In this document: positions 46,686-55,686 of the stretch, piece by piece
Layout of the letters: every line of letters starts with the position of its first letter
How positions within the stretch are numbered: position 1 is the stretch's first letter
Assembly: GCF_008386395.1 (NCBI RefSeq)
Contig: NZ_CP043761.1
Coordinates: forward strand, 3,410,001 to 3,474,000
Source of the DNA: Paenibacillus sp. 37
GTDB taxonomy: Bacteria > Bacillota > Bacilli > Paenibacillales > Paenibacillaceae
Direction: 5' to 3'
Length of the DNA: 64,000 bases
Made by a program: the position numbers and the translations under genes
The notes under the pieces: generated by a model
What the model saw: the letters and a program-made list of their open reading frames with translations, nothing else
What the model was told of the DNA's origin: nothing
Database searches by the model: none

Positions 46686-48295
46686 TTGTAGATGACGAGG
46701 AGATTATTACGGATAGTCTCTATGAAACGTTCGCCAGACATATACCCGACCAGCTTGATGTATGTAAAGCCTACTCTGCAACAGAAGCATTGTCCTGGAT
46801 GCAACGGTCGAGAATTGACATTGTTCTAACGGACATCCGTATGCCGGGCATGAGTGGGTTGGAACTGACAGAGCGGATTCAAGCCAGTTGGCCGAATTGT
46901 CGCGTCATTTTTCTGACAGGACATAGCGATTTTGATTATGCATATCAAGCTTTTCAGATGGCTAATGTGCGTTACTTGCTCAAAACGGAAGGTTATGACA
47001 AGGTGATGTCAGTTGTAGAAGATGTGATGGAAGAGATCCGTCGAAGTTACAGCATGATTGAGTTGTTGGAACATTCTCATAAAGTCAATTCGCAGCTTGC
47101 ACTGATTCAGCAAAAAGAGTATTTACGGAAGTTACTTCAAGACTGTACAGCGGTTATAGATTCTACCATGGATATGCAGGACGAATTATCCAAACGAGAT
47201 ATAAGATTACAGATCAACTCGCCTGTTTATCTCATACTGGGTCGGTTCAATAATCTGCCAGAAAAAGGTTCGGACCTCACACAAGTCCAGGAATCTGTTC
47301 GCATTATCGGCTCTTCTCTGATGAATGAGCGTACAGTGTGTGCAAGTGTAACGGACCATTATGGGGATACGATCTGGCTGCTTCAGCCGAAGCAGGAGGA
47401 AGAGATGACTAATGATAAACTTGTGCGATTTCTAGAAGGTACGCTGGAACTGGTACAGGAAGCATGCATGGTCTCACTCGGCGTATCCATTGCTTTTTCA
47501 TTAAGTAGTCGAAGCTGTAATTGGTCCGAATTAACCAAACAATATGAACGTCTGAGATTACTCCAGTGGATGAAAATTGGGGATGGTGTATCCATGGTAC
47601 TCACGGATCATCGTAATGATCTCTCATCTGATGTACCCAAAGAATCCATGCGGATCTCAAACCGGATCGAGATTATGTCAGGATATTTGGAAACGGGAAG
47701 AATTCAGCCATTTTACGATATATTTGAGGAGCTTGCAGGAGAACTGCTGCAACAGGAAATTACGATGGAACGTGCCATGGAGACATACTACAATCTGGCC
47801 TTATTATTGCATTCAACGATCAATCGTTGGGGTCTTCAACAGAAAATCCCGGATCAACGAAGCTTGCTGCACTTAGGGGAGTATACATGCATGAAGGATG
47901 CAGTACAATTTCTATATCGTGCTGCCGATGAACTAGTACGCTACAAAAGATCAAATGAACAGGAACGCGCTAACGTTGTCATTCATTCCTTATGCAGTTA
48001 CGTCAAGGAGAACCTTGAGAAAGATCTTTCTCTGGTGAGACTGGCAGAACTTCATCATTTTAATCCATCCTATCTGTCCCGATTCTTTAAGCAGGAAATG
48101 GGAATAAACGTGTCAGAGTTTATTGACGACTGCCGAATACGGAAAGCCAAAGAAATGCTTCAGAACACAAATCTTATGGTGCGTGAGGTCGCACTTCAAG
48201 TGGGGTACGAGGCTGCCCATTCATTTACCCGACTTTTTAAGAAAATAACGGGAATGACTCCCCAAGAATACCGGGAATCCCTTTTGGTACGTTAA
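46670..48295 (+). CDS. Response regulator, YesN type (receiver plus AraC HTH)
   Basis: 541 residues. The receiver (residues 1-120) has the acidic pair in LLIVDDEEI, the phospho-accepting Asp in VLTDIRMPGMSG and the Lys in YLLKTEG. A 290-residue linker follows, then a C-terminal AraC double HTH (LSLVRLAELHHFNPSYLSRF and VREVALQVGYEAAHSFTRLF). The ATG at 46670 follows GAGGGGGAAAA inside the kinase gene. It pairs with the upstream kinase and likely controls the polysaccharide-uptake genes downstream. Confidence 0.93.
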   Translation: MYRLLIVDDEEIITDSLYETFARHIPDQLDVCKAYSATEALSWMQRSRIDIVLTDIRMPGMSGLELTERIQASWPNCRVIFLTGHSDFDYAYQAFQMANVRYLLKTEGYDKVMSVVEDVMEEIRRSYSMIELLEHSHKVNSQLALIQQKEYLRKLLQDCTAVIDSTMDMQDELSKRDIRLQINSPVYLILGRFNNLPEKGSDLTQVQESVRIIGSSLMNERTVCASVTDHYGDTIWLLQPKQEEEMTNDKLVRFLEGTLELVQEACMVSLGVSIAFSLSSRSCNWSELTKQYERLRLLQWMKIGDGVSMVLTDHRNDLSSDVPKESMRISNRIEIMSGYLETGRIQPFYDIFEELAGELLQQEITMERAMETYYNLALLLHSTINRWGLQQKIPDQRSLLHLGEYTCMKDAVQFLYRAADELVRYKRSNEQERANVVIHSLCSYVKENLEKDLSLVRLAELHHFNPSYLSRFFKQEMGINVSEFIDDCRIRKAKEMLQNTNLMVREVALQVGYEAAHSFTRLFKKITGMTPQEYRESLLVR

Positions 48296-48330
48296 TGGTG
48301 AATACTCTGGAATTGACCAAACCCAAACAA

Positions 48331-48377
48331 CTACAAAAAAACGCAGGAAGAAGAATACATCCTGCGTTTTTTTGTAG
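48331..48377. terminator. Strong bidirectional terminator
   Basis: An 18-bp perfect stem (48331-48348 with 48360-48377) with a seven-A and a seven-T tract; it separates the response regulator from the convergent AraC gene. Confidence 0.92.
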
Positions 48378-48419
48378 TTATTATCTAATCGATACACAAA
48401 CCGATTCGGCAATCCACCT

Positions 48420-49187
48420 TTAGGCCGTGTGGATTTTTTGTCTTCTATAAGCATTGGGACTTGATCCGGCATACGCTTTGAACTTTTTATAGAACCAATC
48501 AATATCCTTATAGCCTACCTCAATAGCAATCTCATATATTCGCAGATTCGTGGAAGACAACAACTGCTGTGCCTTTTCCATACGTTGCTGGAGCATATAA
48601 TCATTGAAAGACATTTTCTCTTCCAGCTTGAACTTCTGTCCGAGGTACGCACAGTTAAAATGAAGCATGTCAGAGATCTTCTTCAGCGTGATTTCATCAC
48701 TCAGATGATCCCGTACATAGGCCTTGACGATACGAATAACATGACTGGAGTGCATGGGTTTACCGTTCATTTGAACAGGTGTTTTGAAGAACGACGACGT
48801 TTTGTGTGCCGGGTCGGTTTCAAGATGGGATCTAAGTCCATGCAGACTGTTAAGTAAAGAAGAAGGACTAACTGGATACGGGAGATAATCATTTACCTGA
48901 TACGTCAGGGCTTTGCGTACGAACCTGAAGTGATCTCTTCCACCCATCAGGAGGATAGGTATCTGACTTTTTTTTCGAATGTCGTTGCATAACCAGAGCC
49001 CCGCGGTATCAAACCTCTCTGTATGTACCATAACAAGGGAAAAGTCTCGTTCTGACAATGCGGTCAAAGCCTCGGCCGATGAGAACACACAATTTGCGAT
49101 AGTATATTGAGCTTTGCTCCGTAGCAACATCTGTTGCAACTCCCCGCACAAACGACGGCTGAAATCCACAAGTAAAATATCATACAT
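48420..49187 (-). CDS. AraC-type regulator with a degenerate receiver domain
   Basis: 255 residues. The N-terminal 120 residues follow the receiver pattern (YDILLVDFSRRL, SLVMVHTERF, VNDYLPYPVSPSSLL) but the acidic pair is reduced to one Asp (VDFS) and the phospho-accepting Asp position is His (MVHTE), so phosphorylation in the usual way is not expected. The C-terminal 100 residues are an intact AraC double HTH (ITLKKISDMLHFNCAYLGQ, IYEIAIEVGYKDIDWFYKKF). The ATG at 49187 follows GTGAGG. It is divergent from the transport cassette and probably regulates it. Confidence 0.88.
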   Translation of the reverse strand: MYDILLVDFSRRLCGELQQMLLRSKAQYTIANCVFSSAEALTALSERDFSLVMVHTERFDTAGLWLCNDIRKKSQIPILLMGGRDHFRFVRKALTYQVNDYLPYPVSPSSLLNSLHGLRSHLETDPAHKTSSFFKTPVQMNGKPMHSSHVIRIVKAYVRDHLSDEITLKKISDMLHFNCAYLGQKFKLEEKMSFNDYMLQQRMEKAQQLLSSTNLRIYEIAIEVGYKDIDWFYKKFKAYAGSSPNAYRRQKIHTA

Positions 49188-49399
49188 GAAGCAATACCTC
49201 ACCTTCTGCTGAATTGTAATGCGCTAGATTAACTGAAATTTGACTTAATTTCATTATGGTAATAAAAGAAAGCGCATACAATGTGCATATTTTTGTAGAC
49301 AGTGCATTTCTTTACCAATTAAAACCTATAATGCACTTTGCTCGTGCAAAATTACGCGAATCTATATTCAGCCCGGGTAAACATCTGTATTTCGGCAGG

Positions 49400-49415
49400 T
49401 TGTTTGCGCTTTCAT
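49400..49415 (+). promoter_or_regulatory. Possible weak cre site before the transport cassette
   Basis: Read on the minus strand, ATGAAAGCGCAAACAA matches the cre consensus at 13 of 16 positions, 47 bases before the binding-protein gene. The rest of the 274-base gap between the divergent genes shows no clear palindrome. Confidence 0.35.
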
Positions 49416-49461
49416 TTGAACGATACACTGTGATAGCAAACGACAATCAGGGGGGAAGACG

Positions 49462-50814
49462 ATGAGAAAAAACAAGTTCATGCTACTGAGCCTGGTATTT
49501 GCGGTCTTGTTGGTGATTGCTGCGTGCAGTTCTGCACCTACCGCTCAACCTGAGCCGGAAAAGACAACACAGGAGGAACAAAAACCCGCGGAAACCGAGC
49601 CAAAGAATGAAAACTCCACGCCAGAAATGGACTTTGACATGGGTGGCAGAACCATCAAGGTTGTTGCTTGGTGGGACATGGAAATACAGGGGAACAACCC
49701 GGACAACATTCAACGCCTTGAGAATCTCGAAGCGCTGAAGAAAAAACACAACTTTAATATTGAATATGTTTCCATCGATTTCGGTGAATATCAGGAAAAA
49801 GTAGTTGCTTCCCTGATGGCTGGTGAACCGCTTGGCGATCTGGTGAGACTGGGCAAAAACTATGCCATTCCGGCATTGACCAAACAGGATCTGTTATGGC
49901 CGGTGGATGATTATATTAAAAACGACAAGGTATTCAACCAGAAAACAACCAAGGAATACATGCAGTATGAAGGCAAAGGTTACGGCTTTACCGAGGACCA
50001 GTCCTCGTTTATCAACGGAATTTTCTATAATCGCACACTCATGCAAGAGCTCGGCTTGAAGCCACTTCAGGAGTATGTGGATGCCGATGAATGGAACTGG
50101 GATACGTTCATCAGCGTTGCCAAGCAAGCGAACAAGGATCGAAACAATGATGGCAAGCTGGACACTTGGGGACTCGCGCAAACGGGCTTGCTGGAACCGA
50201 TTCTGTATTCCAACGAGGCTTCTCTGACCAAAGAGGATAAGCAGAACCTGGAAGATCCAAAAACGAAAGAAGCGTTGAACTTCCTGTCCAAACTGGCTAC
50301 CGAGAAGGTCGGCAGAGCTTCTGAGGGCGGCGATTGGACAGAGCCATCCACGTTCTTCCGTCAAGGCAACACCTTGATGTATTCAGGTGCCATGTACGAA
50401 GTCGAAGGTATTATGACGGATATGCAGGACTACGATATTGGTTTTGTACCGTTTCCAAAAGGTCCAAGTGCAACAGCGTATCACTCCGGTGAGTCACGTT
50501 ACCAAGCTATAACGATTCCAAAAGCGGTAGAGAATCCGGAACAACTGATGTACATCTGGGAGAAAATTAATGAGATCGAATCGATCTATGAATACCCGGG
50601 ACAATCCACACTGGAGACACATCTGACCGATGAAGCAGATATCAACAATGCCAGAGAGGTAGCGGAAGGTATGTTGGTTCTCGACCATAACACATTCCCG
50701 TCCTTGCCGTTCTGGGATTTTGATGGGGAACTCAAAGAAGGGGTATCCGTATCTACGCTGATCGAGAAATACAAGGCTCCTTTCCAGGCTGCGATTGATG
50801 AGGTTTACAAATAG
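49462..50814 (+). CDS. Sugar ABC transporter substrate-binding lipoprotein
   Basis: 450 residues. Signal peptide with lipobox VIAAC (Cys near residue 21), a Pro/Glu-rich linker, then a family 1 solute-binding fold (IKVVAWWDMEIQGNNPDN, GFTEDQSSFINGIFYN, GFVPFPKGPSATAY). It is the first gene of the long same-strand cassette. The ribosome site is AGGGGGGAAG. It probably delivers an oligosaccharide to one of the two permease pairs. A stem-loop follows it, as is common after highly expressed binding-protein genes. Confidence 0.93.
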   Translation: MRKNKFMLLSLVFAVLLVIAACSSAPTAQPEPEKTTQEEQKPAETEPKNENSTPEMDFDMGGRTIKVVAWWDMEIQGNNPDNIQRLENLEALKKKHNFNIEYVSIDFGEYQEKVVASLMAGEPLGDLVRLGKNYAIPALTKQDLLWPVDDYIKNDKVFNQKTTKEYMQYEGKGYGFTEDQSSFINGIFYNRTLMQELGLKPLQEYVDADEWNWDTFISVAKQANKDRNNDGKLDTWGLAQTGLLEPILYSNEASLTKEDKQNLEDPKTKEALNFLSKLATEKVGRASEGGDWTEPSTFFRQGNTLMYSGAMYEVEGIMTDMQDYDIGFVPFPKGPSATAYHSGESRYQAITIPKAVENPEQLMYIWEKINEIESIYEYPGQSTLETHLTDEADINNAREVAEGMLVLDHNTFPSLPFWDFDGELKEGVSVSTLIEKYKAPFQAAIDEVYK

Positions 50815-50828
50815 GTATCACGTTACAC

Positions 50829-50862
50829 GGGCAGAACGCACCAGTGAAGGTGCGGTCTGTCC
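50829..50862 (+). other. Intercistronic stem-loop after the binding-protein gene
   Basis: GGGCAGA-A-CGCACC pairs with GGTGCG-G-TCTGTCC (13 pairs, one mismatch) around AGTGAA. No T run follows. Such structures often stabilise the upstream message and lower expression of downstream genes. Confidence 0.65.
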
Positions 50863-50919
50863 GGGTTAGTCAATCGTTCAGTTCTCTCAACGCTTACAGG
50901 AAAGGGGATACAATCAAAC

Positions 50920-53817
50920 ATGCGGTCACGTAAGAAAAAGGGACTAATCCTGGTGCTTGTCCTGGCCTTGGTGCTCTCCATATGGACACTATATCCATCG
51001 CGGGATCGTAATCCGGGAACGGTACATGCGCTTGAGGACTTTGAGGCGGTATCGGGAACCGAGGATTCATTCAGTTATGAGCATTATCTGACTGCTCATG
51101 ACAATACGGCCAAACCGGATGAAATCGTACGCATCGAAGGCGAATCTTATGTTCAGGCAGAGGATGGGGAATTTGAGGTTGTGCAAGGGTACGCCGGATT
51201 AGACGAAAATGCCGTAATTACGCCGGAAACTGGAACCATTCGCTGGGATGTTCCCGTTCAAGTGAGCGGTTTGTACAACATTCGCATTCACTATTATCCC
51301 GTAGAAGGCAAAAGCTCCGGGATCGAACGCAAGCTTGAGCTTAATGGTAAGGTTCCCTTCAGAGGGGCCGATATTCTTTTGTTTGACAGGGTATGGGGGA
51401 ATCGCGAGGATAACGTCCGGCAGGACGATCGTGGCAATGAGCTTAGACCAAGACAAGTGGAGCAGCCCGAATGGCAACTGACTTCCTTCAAGGACAGTGC
51501 AGGGTACTTCGAGGAACCGTTTCAGTTTTATTTTGAAAAAGGCAGTCAGAAGTTATCGCTCACTTCATTAAGAGAAAGCATGGCGATCGATTATATCGAG
51601 CTGTACCAAGAAAGCGAAGTTCCTTCCTATGCAGAGCTGGAGCAGACCTATGCCTCACTCGGCTTGAAACAATCGGCTCCTGTCATGTTGAAAGTTCAGG
51701 GGGAGGAAGCTGTTAGCAAATCATCTCCTACACTTGCACCAATCTCAGACCGATCAAGTCCTTCACTCGAGCCTTATAATGTATCGAAAATTCGGATGAA
51801 CGCCATCGGGGGCATTAACTGGAAACTGCCGGGCGAATGGATTGAATGGGAAATTGACGTGCCGGAAGACGGACTATATCAACTGGCGCTTAAGGTGAAG
51901 CAGGATCAATTGCGTGGCATCTATGCCACCCGCAGTCTGACGATTAACGGTGAAGTGCCGTTTAAGGAAATGAAACGCATTCGATTTAATTACAGCCCGG
52001 CTTGGCAAACTCAGGTGTTGGGTTCGGGAGAGGATAAGCCATATCAGTTTCATCTTGAAAAAGGAAAACACCGAATTCGAATGACGGTTACACTTGGCGA
52101 CATCGCTCCGCTGCTGCGGACCGTGGAATCCAGCGTGCTGGAACTGAATGAGATGTATCGCAAAATATTAATGATCACCTCCAACAGTCCGGACCCACTG
52201 CGGGATTACCAACTGGAACGGCGTATCCCGGAGATGACGGAGGTGTTTGAACGACAAGCTGACACCTTGCGCTCCGTTGCAGATTACCTGGAAAAGGCCA
52301 CAGGTGAGCAAAGTGACAAAGTGGCCGTACTGCACGCCATGGTATTGCAGCTTGAAGATATGGCCGCCAGACCAGAGACGGTTCCCAAACGGCTGGATAC
52401 GTTCAAAATTAACGTAGGTGGTCTCGGCACATGGATTCTATCGGTACGTGAACAGCCGATTACGTTGGATTACCTTGTCGTATCTCCGCCGGGTGAATCG
52501 CTGCCAAAAGCGGAAGCGAGCACCGTCCAGCAGGTGAAGCACGAACTGGGCGCATATGTTGCCTCGTATACCGAAGATTACGACAGCATTGGTAACGTGG
52601 AACAAAAGAAGGATGCCATCACCGTATGGATCACGACCGGACGAGATCAGGCCCAAGTACTGAAAGGCATGATCGACGATTCGTTTACCCCGGATACGGA
52701 TGTGTCCGTGCAGTTACGTCTCGTTCCGCCTAATATTTTGCTGCCCGCAACACTCTCGGGGGAAGGACCGGATGTTGCCATGCAGATGGGCGAAGACATT
52801 CCGGTGAACTATGCGATGAGGAATGCAACGGCGGATCTAAGCCAGTTCCCCGATTTCGAGGAAATTTCGGGCAGGTTCCGTGAAAGCGGATTGACGCCTT
52901 ACCGCTACAACGACGGGGTATATGCCCTTCCGGAGCAGCAGCATTTTCCAATGCTCTTTTACCGCAAAGATATTCTGAATGAACTGGGCCTCGAACCACC
53001 GAAAACGTGGCAGGACGTATATAACGCCATCGCCGTGCTGCAGAAGCATAACATGGAGTTTTATCTGCCGATTGAGGATACGCTGAACAATGCCAACCTG
53101 GTTCCCAATTCAACCTTTGCGATGTTGTTATATCAGAATGACGGAACGTTCTACACCGAAGACCAGAAGAAAAGTGCACTGGATTCGGAGATTTCAATGG
53201 ACGCGTTCAAACGCTGGACGCAATTTTATACCAATTACAAGTTTCCGCTCAAAGCCGATTTTCCGAACCGCTTCCGTACCGGGGAAATGCCGATCGGAAT
53301 TGCTGATTACACCACGTATAACATGCTGACGGTTATGGCTCCGGAAATCCGCAATCTCTGGGACTTTACGATTGTTCCAGGTACACAGCTTCCGGATGGG
53401 TCCATACGGCATGAAGTGGCCAGCGCTACGAGCGCGGTGATGATGCTCGAAAATGCCGACAACAAGGAAGCGGCGTGGAAGTTCATGAAATGGTGGACTG
53501 CTGAGCAGACCCAGATTGAATACGGGAGAGAAATGGAAGGTCTTATGGGAGCGGCTGCCCGTTACCCGACGGCCAATATCGAAGCCTTGAAGCAATTGCC
53601 TTGGCCTGTGAAGGATTATCAAAATCTCGAGAAACAATGGGAATGGGTACAGGGAATCCCGCAGCTTCCTGGAGGTTATTTCACGGGACGACATCTGGAC
53701 AACGCCTTCCGCAAAGTGGTCAATGCAAATGAAAATCCGCGTGAAGCCTTATCAGACTATGTATTGTACATTGATGATGAAATAGAGTTGAAACGCAAAG
53801 AATTTAATCTGAAATAG
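50920..53817 (+). CDS. Membrane-anchored fusion of two carbohydrate-binding-like modules and a solute-binding protein
   Basis: 965 residues. An N-terminal membrane anchor (GLILVLVLALVLSIWTLY, residues 8-25) has no lipobox. Residues 75-235 and about 295-400 are two beta-sandwich modules of CBM35/CBM6 style (WDVPVQVSGLYNIRIHYY; WIEWEIDVPEDGLYQLALKV), each with an ELNGKVPF or TINGEVPF repeat. A helical stretch (400-510) leads to a complete family 1 solute-binding domain (565-940: AITVWITTGRDQAQVL, YALPEQQHFPMLFYRKDIL). It lies between a lipoprotein binding protein and two permease genes. The protein may hold polymer or long oligosaccharide at the cell surface for the transporter. Confidence 0.85.
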   Translation: MRSRKKKGLILVLVLALVLSIWTLYPSRDRNPGTVHALEDFEAVSGTEDSFSYEHYLTAHDNTAKPDEIVRIEGESYVQAEDGEFEVVQGYAGLDENAVITPETGTIRWDVPVQVSGLYNIRIHYYPVEGKSSGIERKLELNGKVPFRGADILLFDRVWGNREDNVRQDDRGNELRPRQVEQPEWQLTSFKDSAGYFEEPFQFYFEKGSQKLSLTSLRESMAIDYIELYQESEVPSYAELEQTYASLGLKQSAPVMLKVQGEEAVSKSSPTLAPISDRSSPSLEPYNVSKIRMNAIGGINWKLPGEWIEWEIDVPEDGLYQLALKVKQDQLRGIYATRSLTINGEVPFKEMKRIRFNYSPAWQTQVLGSGEDKPYQFHLEKGKHRIRMTVTLGDIAPLLRTVESSVLELNEMYRKILMITSNSPDPLRDYQLERRIPEMTEVFERQADTLRSVADYLEKATGEQSDKVAVLHAMVLQLEDMAARPETVPKRLDTFKINVGGLGTWILSVREQPITLDYLVVSPPGESLPKAEASTVQQVKHELGAYVASYTEDYDSIGNVEQKKDAITVWITTGRDQAQVLKGMIDDSFTPDTDVSVQLRLVPPNILLPATLSGEGPDVAMQMGEDIPVNYAMRNATADLSQFPDFEEISGRFRESGLTPYRYNDGVYALPEQQHFPMLFYRKDILNELGLEPPKTWQDVYNAIAVLQKHNMEFYLPIEDTLNNANLVPNSTFAMLLYQNDGTFYTEDQKKSALDSEISMDAFKRWTQFYTNYKFPLKADFPNRFRTGEMPIGIADYTTYNMLTVMAPEIRNLWDFTIVPGTQLPDGSIRHEVASATSAVMMLENADNKEAAWKFMKWWTAEQTQIEYGREMEGLMGAAARYPTANIEALKQLPWPVKDYQNLEKQWEWVQGIPQLPGGYFTGRHLDNAFRKVVNANENPREALSDYVLYIDDEIELKRKEFNLK

Positions 53818-53836
53818 AGGAAAGGGAGGGTAACGG

Positions 53837-54793
53837 TTGCAAGCTAAAACTACCAAGACAGCCGCCGCTCCTGCCGTCCATACCCGCCAGGTCGGCTGGT
53901 GGTCCCTATTGAAGCGGGATCTGTATCTTAGCAGGCATTATTATGTATTGATGGCACCGTTTATGCTGATTTTTTTCATGTTTACTGTCATTCCGGTCGG
54001 CATTTCACTCGGGCTCAGCTTTTTTCATTTCAATATGCTGGAGCTGCCGCGATTTGTCGGCTGGCAGAACTATTCCCGGCTTTTCCTGAACGATGACGTA
54101 TTTCTGATCGCGCTCAAAAACACGCTGCTTTTTGCCGTAATTACAGGCCCTCTCAGTTATATTGCCTGCTTTTTGTTTGCGTGGATCATCAATGAGCTGT
54201 CTCCTAAAATTCGAGCGGTCATGACGCTGGTTTTCTATGCCCCATCCATATCGGGCAACGTCTTTTTCATCTGGCTGATCATCTTCTCGGGTGACAGCTA
54301 CGGGTATATGAACGGATTTCTGATGCGCCTTGGCGTCGTACTGGAACCGATCCAATGGCTCGCAGACGAGAAGTATGTACTGGCAATCGTCATTATTGTA
54401 CAGCTGTGGCTGAGCCTGGGAACCAGCTTCCTGGCCTTTATTGCAGGACTGCAAACCATTGATCGTTCTCTGGTTGAAGCAGGAACCGTAGACGGGATCA
54501 AAAACCGCTGGCAGGAGCTCTGGTACATCACCTTGCCTTCGATGAGACCGCAGCTGATGTTTGGTGCGGTAATGCAGATTACTGCTTCCTTCGCCGTAGC
54601 TGAGATCTCCATCGCACTGGCAGGTTTCCCGAGCGTAAACTATGCGGCACACACAGTTGTCACGCATCTGATGGACTTTGGAACCATTCGTTTCGAGATG
54701 GGGTATGCCTCGGCCATCGCAACGGTTCTGTTTGCCCTGATGCTGGGTACAAACGTTTTCACGCAAAAAATGCTTAGAAAGATAGGTGAATGA
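53837..54793 (+). CDS. Sugar ABC transporter permease (MalF/LplB type)
   Basis: 318 residues, six membrane segments from about residue 35. The EAA loop that docks the ATPase is VEAGTVDGIKNRWQELWYITLPS. A TTG start at 53837 is used, with AAAGGGAGGG ahead. The final bases overlap the next permease (ATGA). No ATPase gene is near, as is usual for such systems that use a shared MsmX-type ATPase. Confidence 0.93.
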   Translation: MQAKTTKTAAAPAVHTRQVGWWSLLKRDLYLSRHYYVLMAPFMLIFFMFTVIPVGISLGLSFFHFNMLELPRFVGWQNYSRLFLNDDVFLIALKNTLLFAVITGPLSYIACFLFAWIINELSPKIRAVMTLVFYAPSISGNVFFIWLIIFSGDSYGYMNGFLMRLGVVLEPIQWLADEKYVLAIVIIVQLWLSLGTSFLAFIAGLQTIDRSLVEAGTVDGIKNRWQELWYITLPSMRPQLMFGAVMQITASFAVAEISIALAGFPSVNYAAHTVVTHLMDFGTIRFEMGYASAIATVLFALMLGTNVFTQKMLRKIGE

Positions 54794-55671
54794 CGATGAC
54801 CAGCAAAGTACGTGCCGTGTTTGGCATGCCAAAAAGGCTCAATCGGTCATTTACCGTCAGCCTGATGTTATTTGCATTGCTGGGCGTGTTCGGCTCCTTT
54901 ATGGTGCTTCCGCTCATCTATGCAGTCAACAATGCATTCAAGCCGCTGGATGAGCTGTTTATTTTCCCGCCGCGTTTCTGGGTGAACAATCCGACAACGG
55001 AGAATTTTGCCGATTTGATCAACCTCATGGGCAATTCGTGGGTGCCGTTATCCCGCTATATTGCCAACACATTGCTCATTACGATACTTGGCACAGCGGG
55101 GCACATCCTTCTTGCATCTGCAGCAGCTTATCCGCTGGCTAAGTATCGTTTTCCGGGTTCCAAAGTGTTGTTCACCATTGTCATTCTGTCCCTGATGTTC
55201 TCGCCGCATGTTACGGCGATTCCGAACTACATGGTGATGTCCTGGCTTGGCTGGATTAACACTCATGCGTCCATTATTGTGCCATCACTTGCGTTCTCGC
55301 TAGGACTTTTCCTGATGAAACAGTTCATGGAGCAGATTCCCGATGCTTTGCTGGAGGCAGCCAAAATCGACGGAGCCAATGAATACCGGATATTCTGGAG
55401 CATCGTGATGCCCAATGTGAAGCCGGCATGGCTCACGCTCATGATCCTGCAGTTTCCAGCGTTATGGGGAACGGATGGCGGAAGCTTCATTTACAGTGAA
55501 AATCTCAAAACGCTGCATTATGCGCTCAGTCAGATTGTGCAGGGAGGGATCGCAAGAGCCGGTGTAGGTGCGGCTGTTGCCTTGCTGCTGATGATTGTAC
55601 CGATCACTCTGTTTATTATCTCTCAGAGCAGTGTTATGCAGACGATGGCCACTTCGGGCATGAAAGAGTAG
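54790..55671 (+). CDS. Carbohydrate ABC transporter permease (MalG type)
   Basis: 293 residues, six membrane segments. EAA loop LLEAAKIDGANEYRIFWSIVMPNVKPA is intact. It starts within the stop codon region of the preceding permease (ATGA overlap), so the two form a heterodimer channel. The next gene begins 15 bases after it. Confidence 0.93.
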   Translation: MTMTSKVRAVFGMPKRLNRSFTVSLMLFALLGVFGSFMVLPLIYAVNNAFKPLDELFIFPPRFWVNNPTTENFADLINLMGNSWVPLSRYIANTLLITILGTAGHILLASAAAYPLAKYRFPGSKVLFTIVILSLMFSPHVTAIPNYMVMSWLGWINTHASIIVPSLAFSLGLFLMKQFMEQIPDALLEAAKIDGANEYRIFWSIVMPNVKPAWLTLMILQFPALWGTDGGSFIYSENLKTLHYALSQIVQGGIARAGVGAAVALLLMIVPITLFIISQSSVMQTMATSGMKE

Positions 55672-55686
55672 AAAGGAGGCAGCGAG

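Noticed and set aside
49256..49465. 69-codon frame upstream of the binding-protein gene
   Set aside because: No ribosome site, atypical composition, and it overlaps the promoter region of the cassette.
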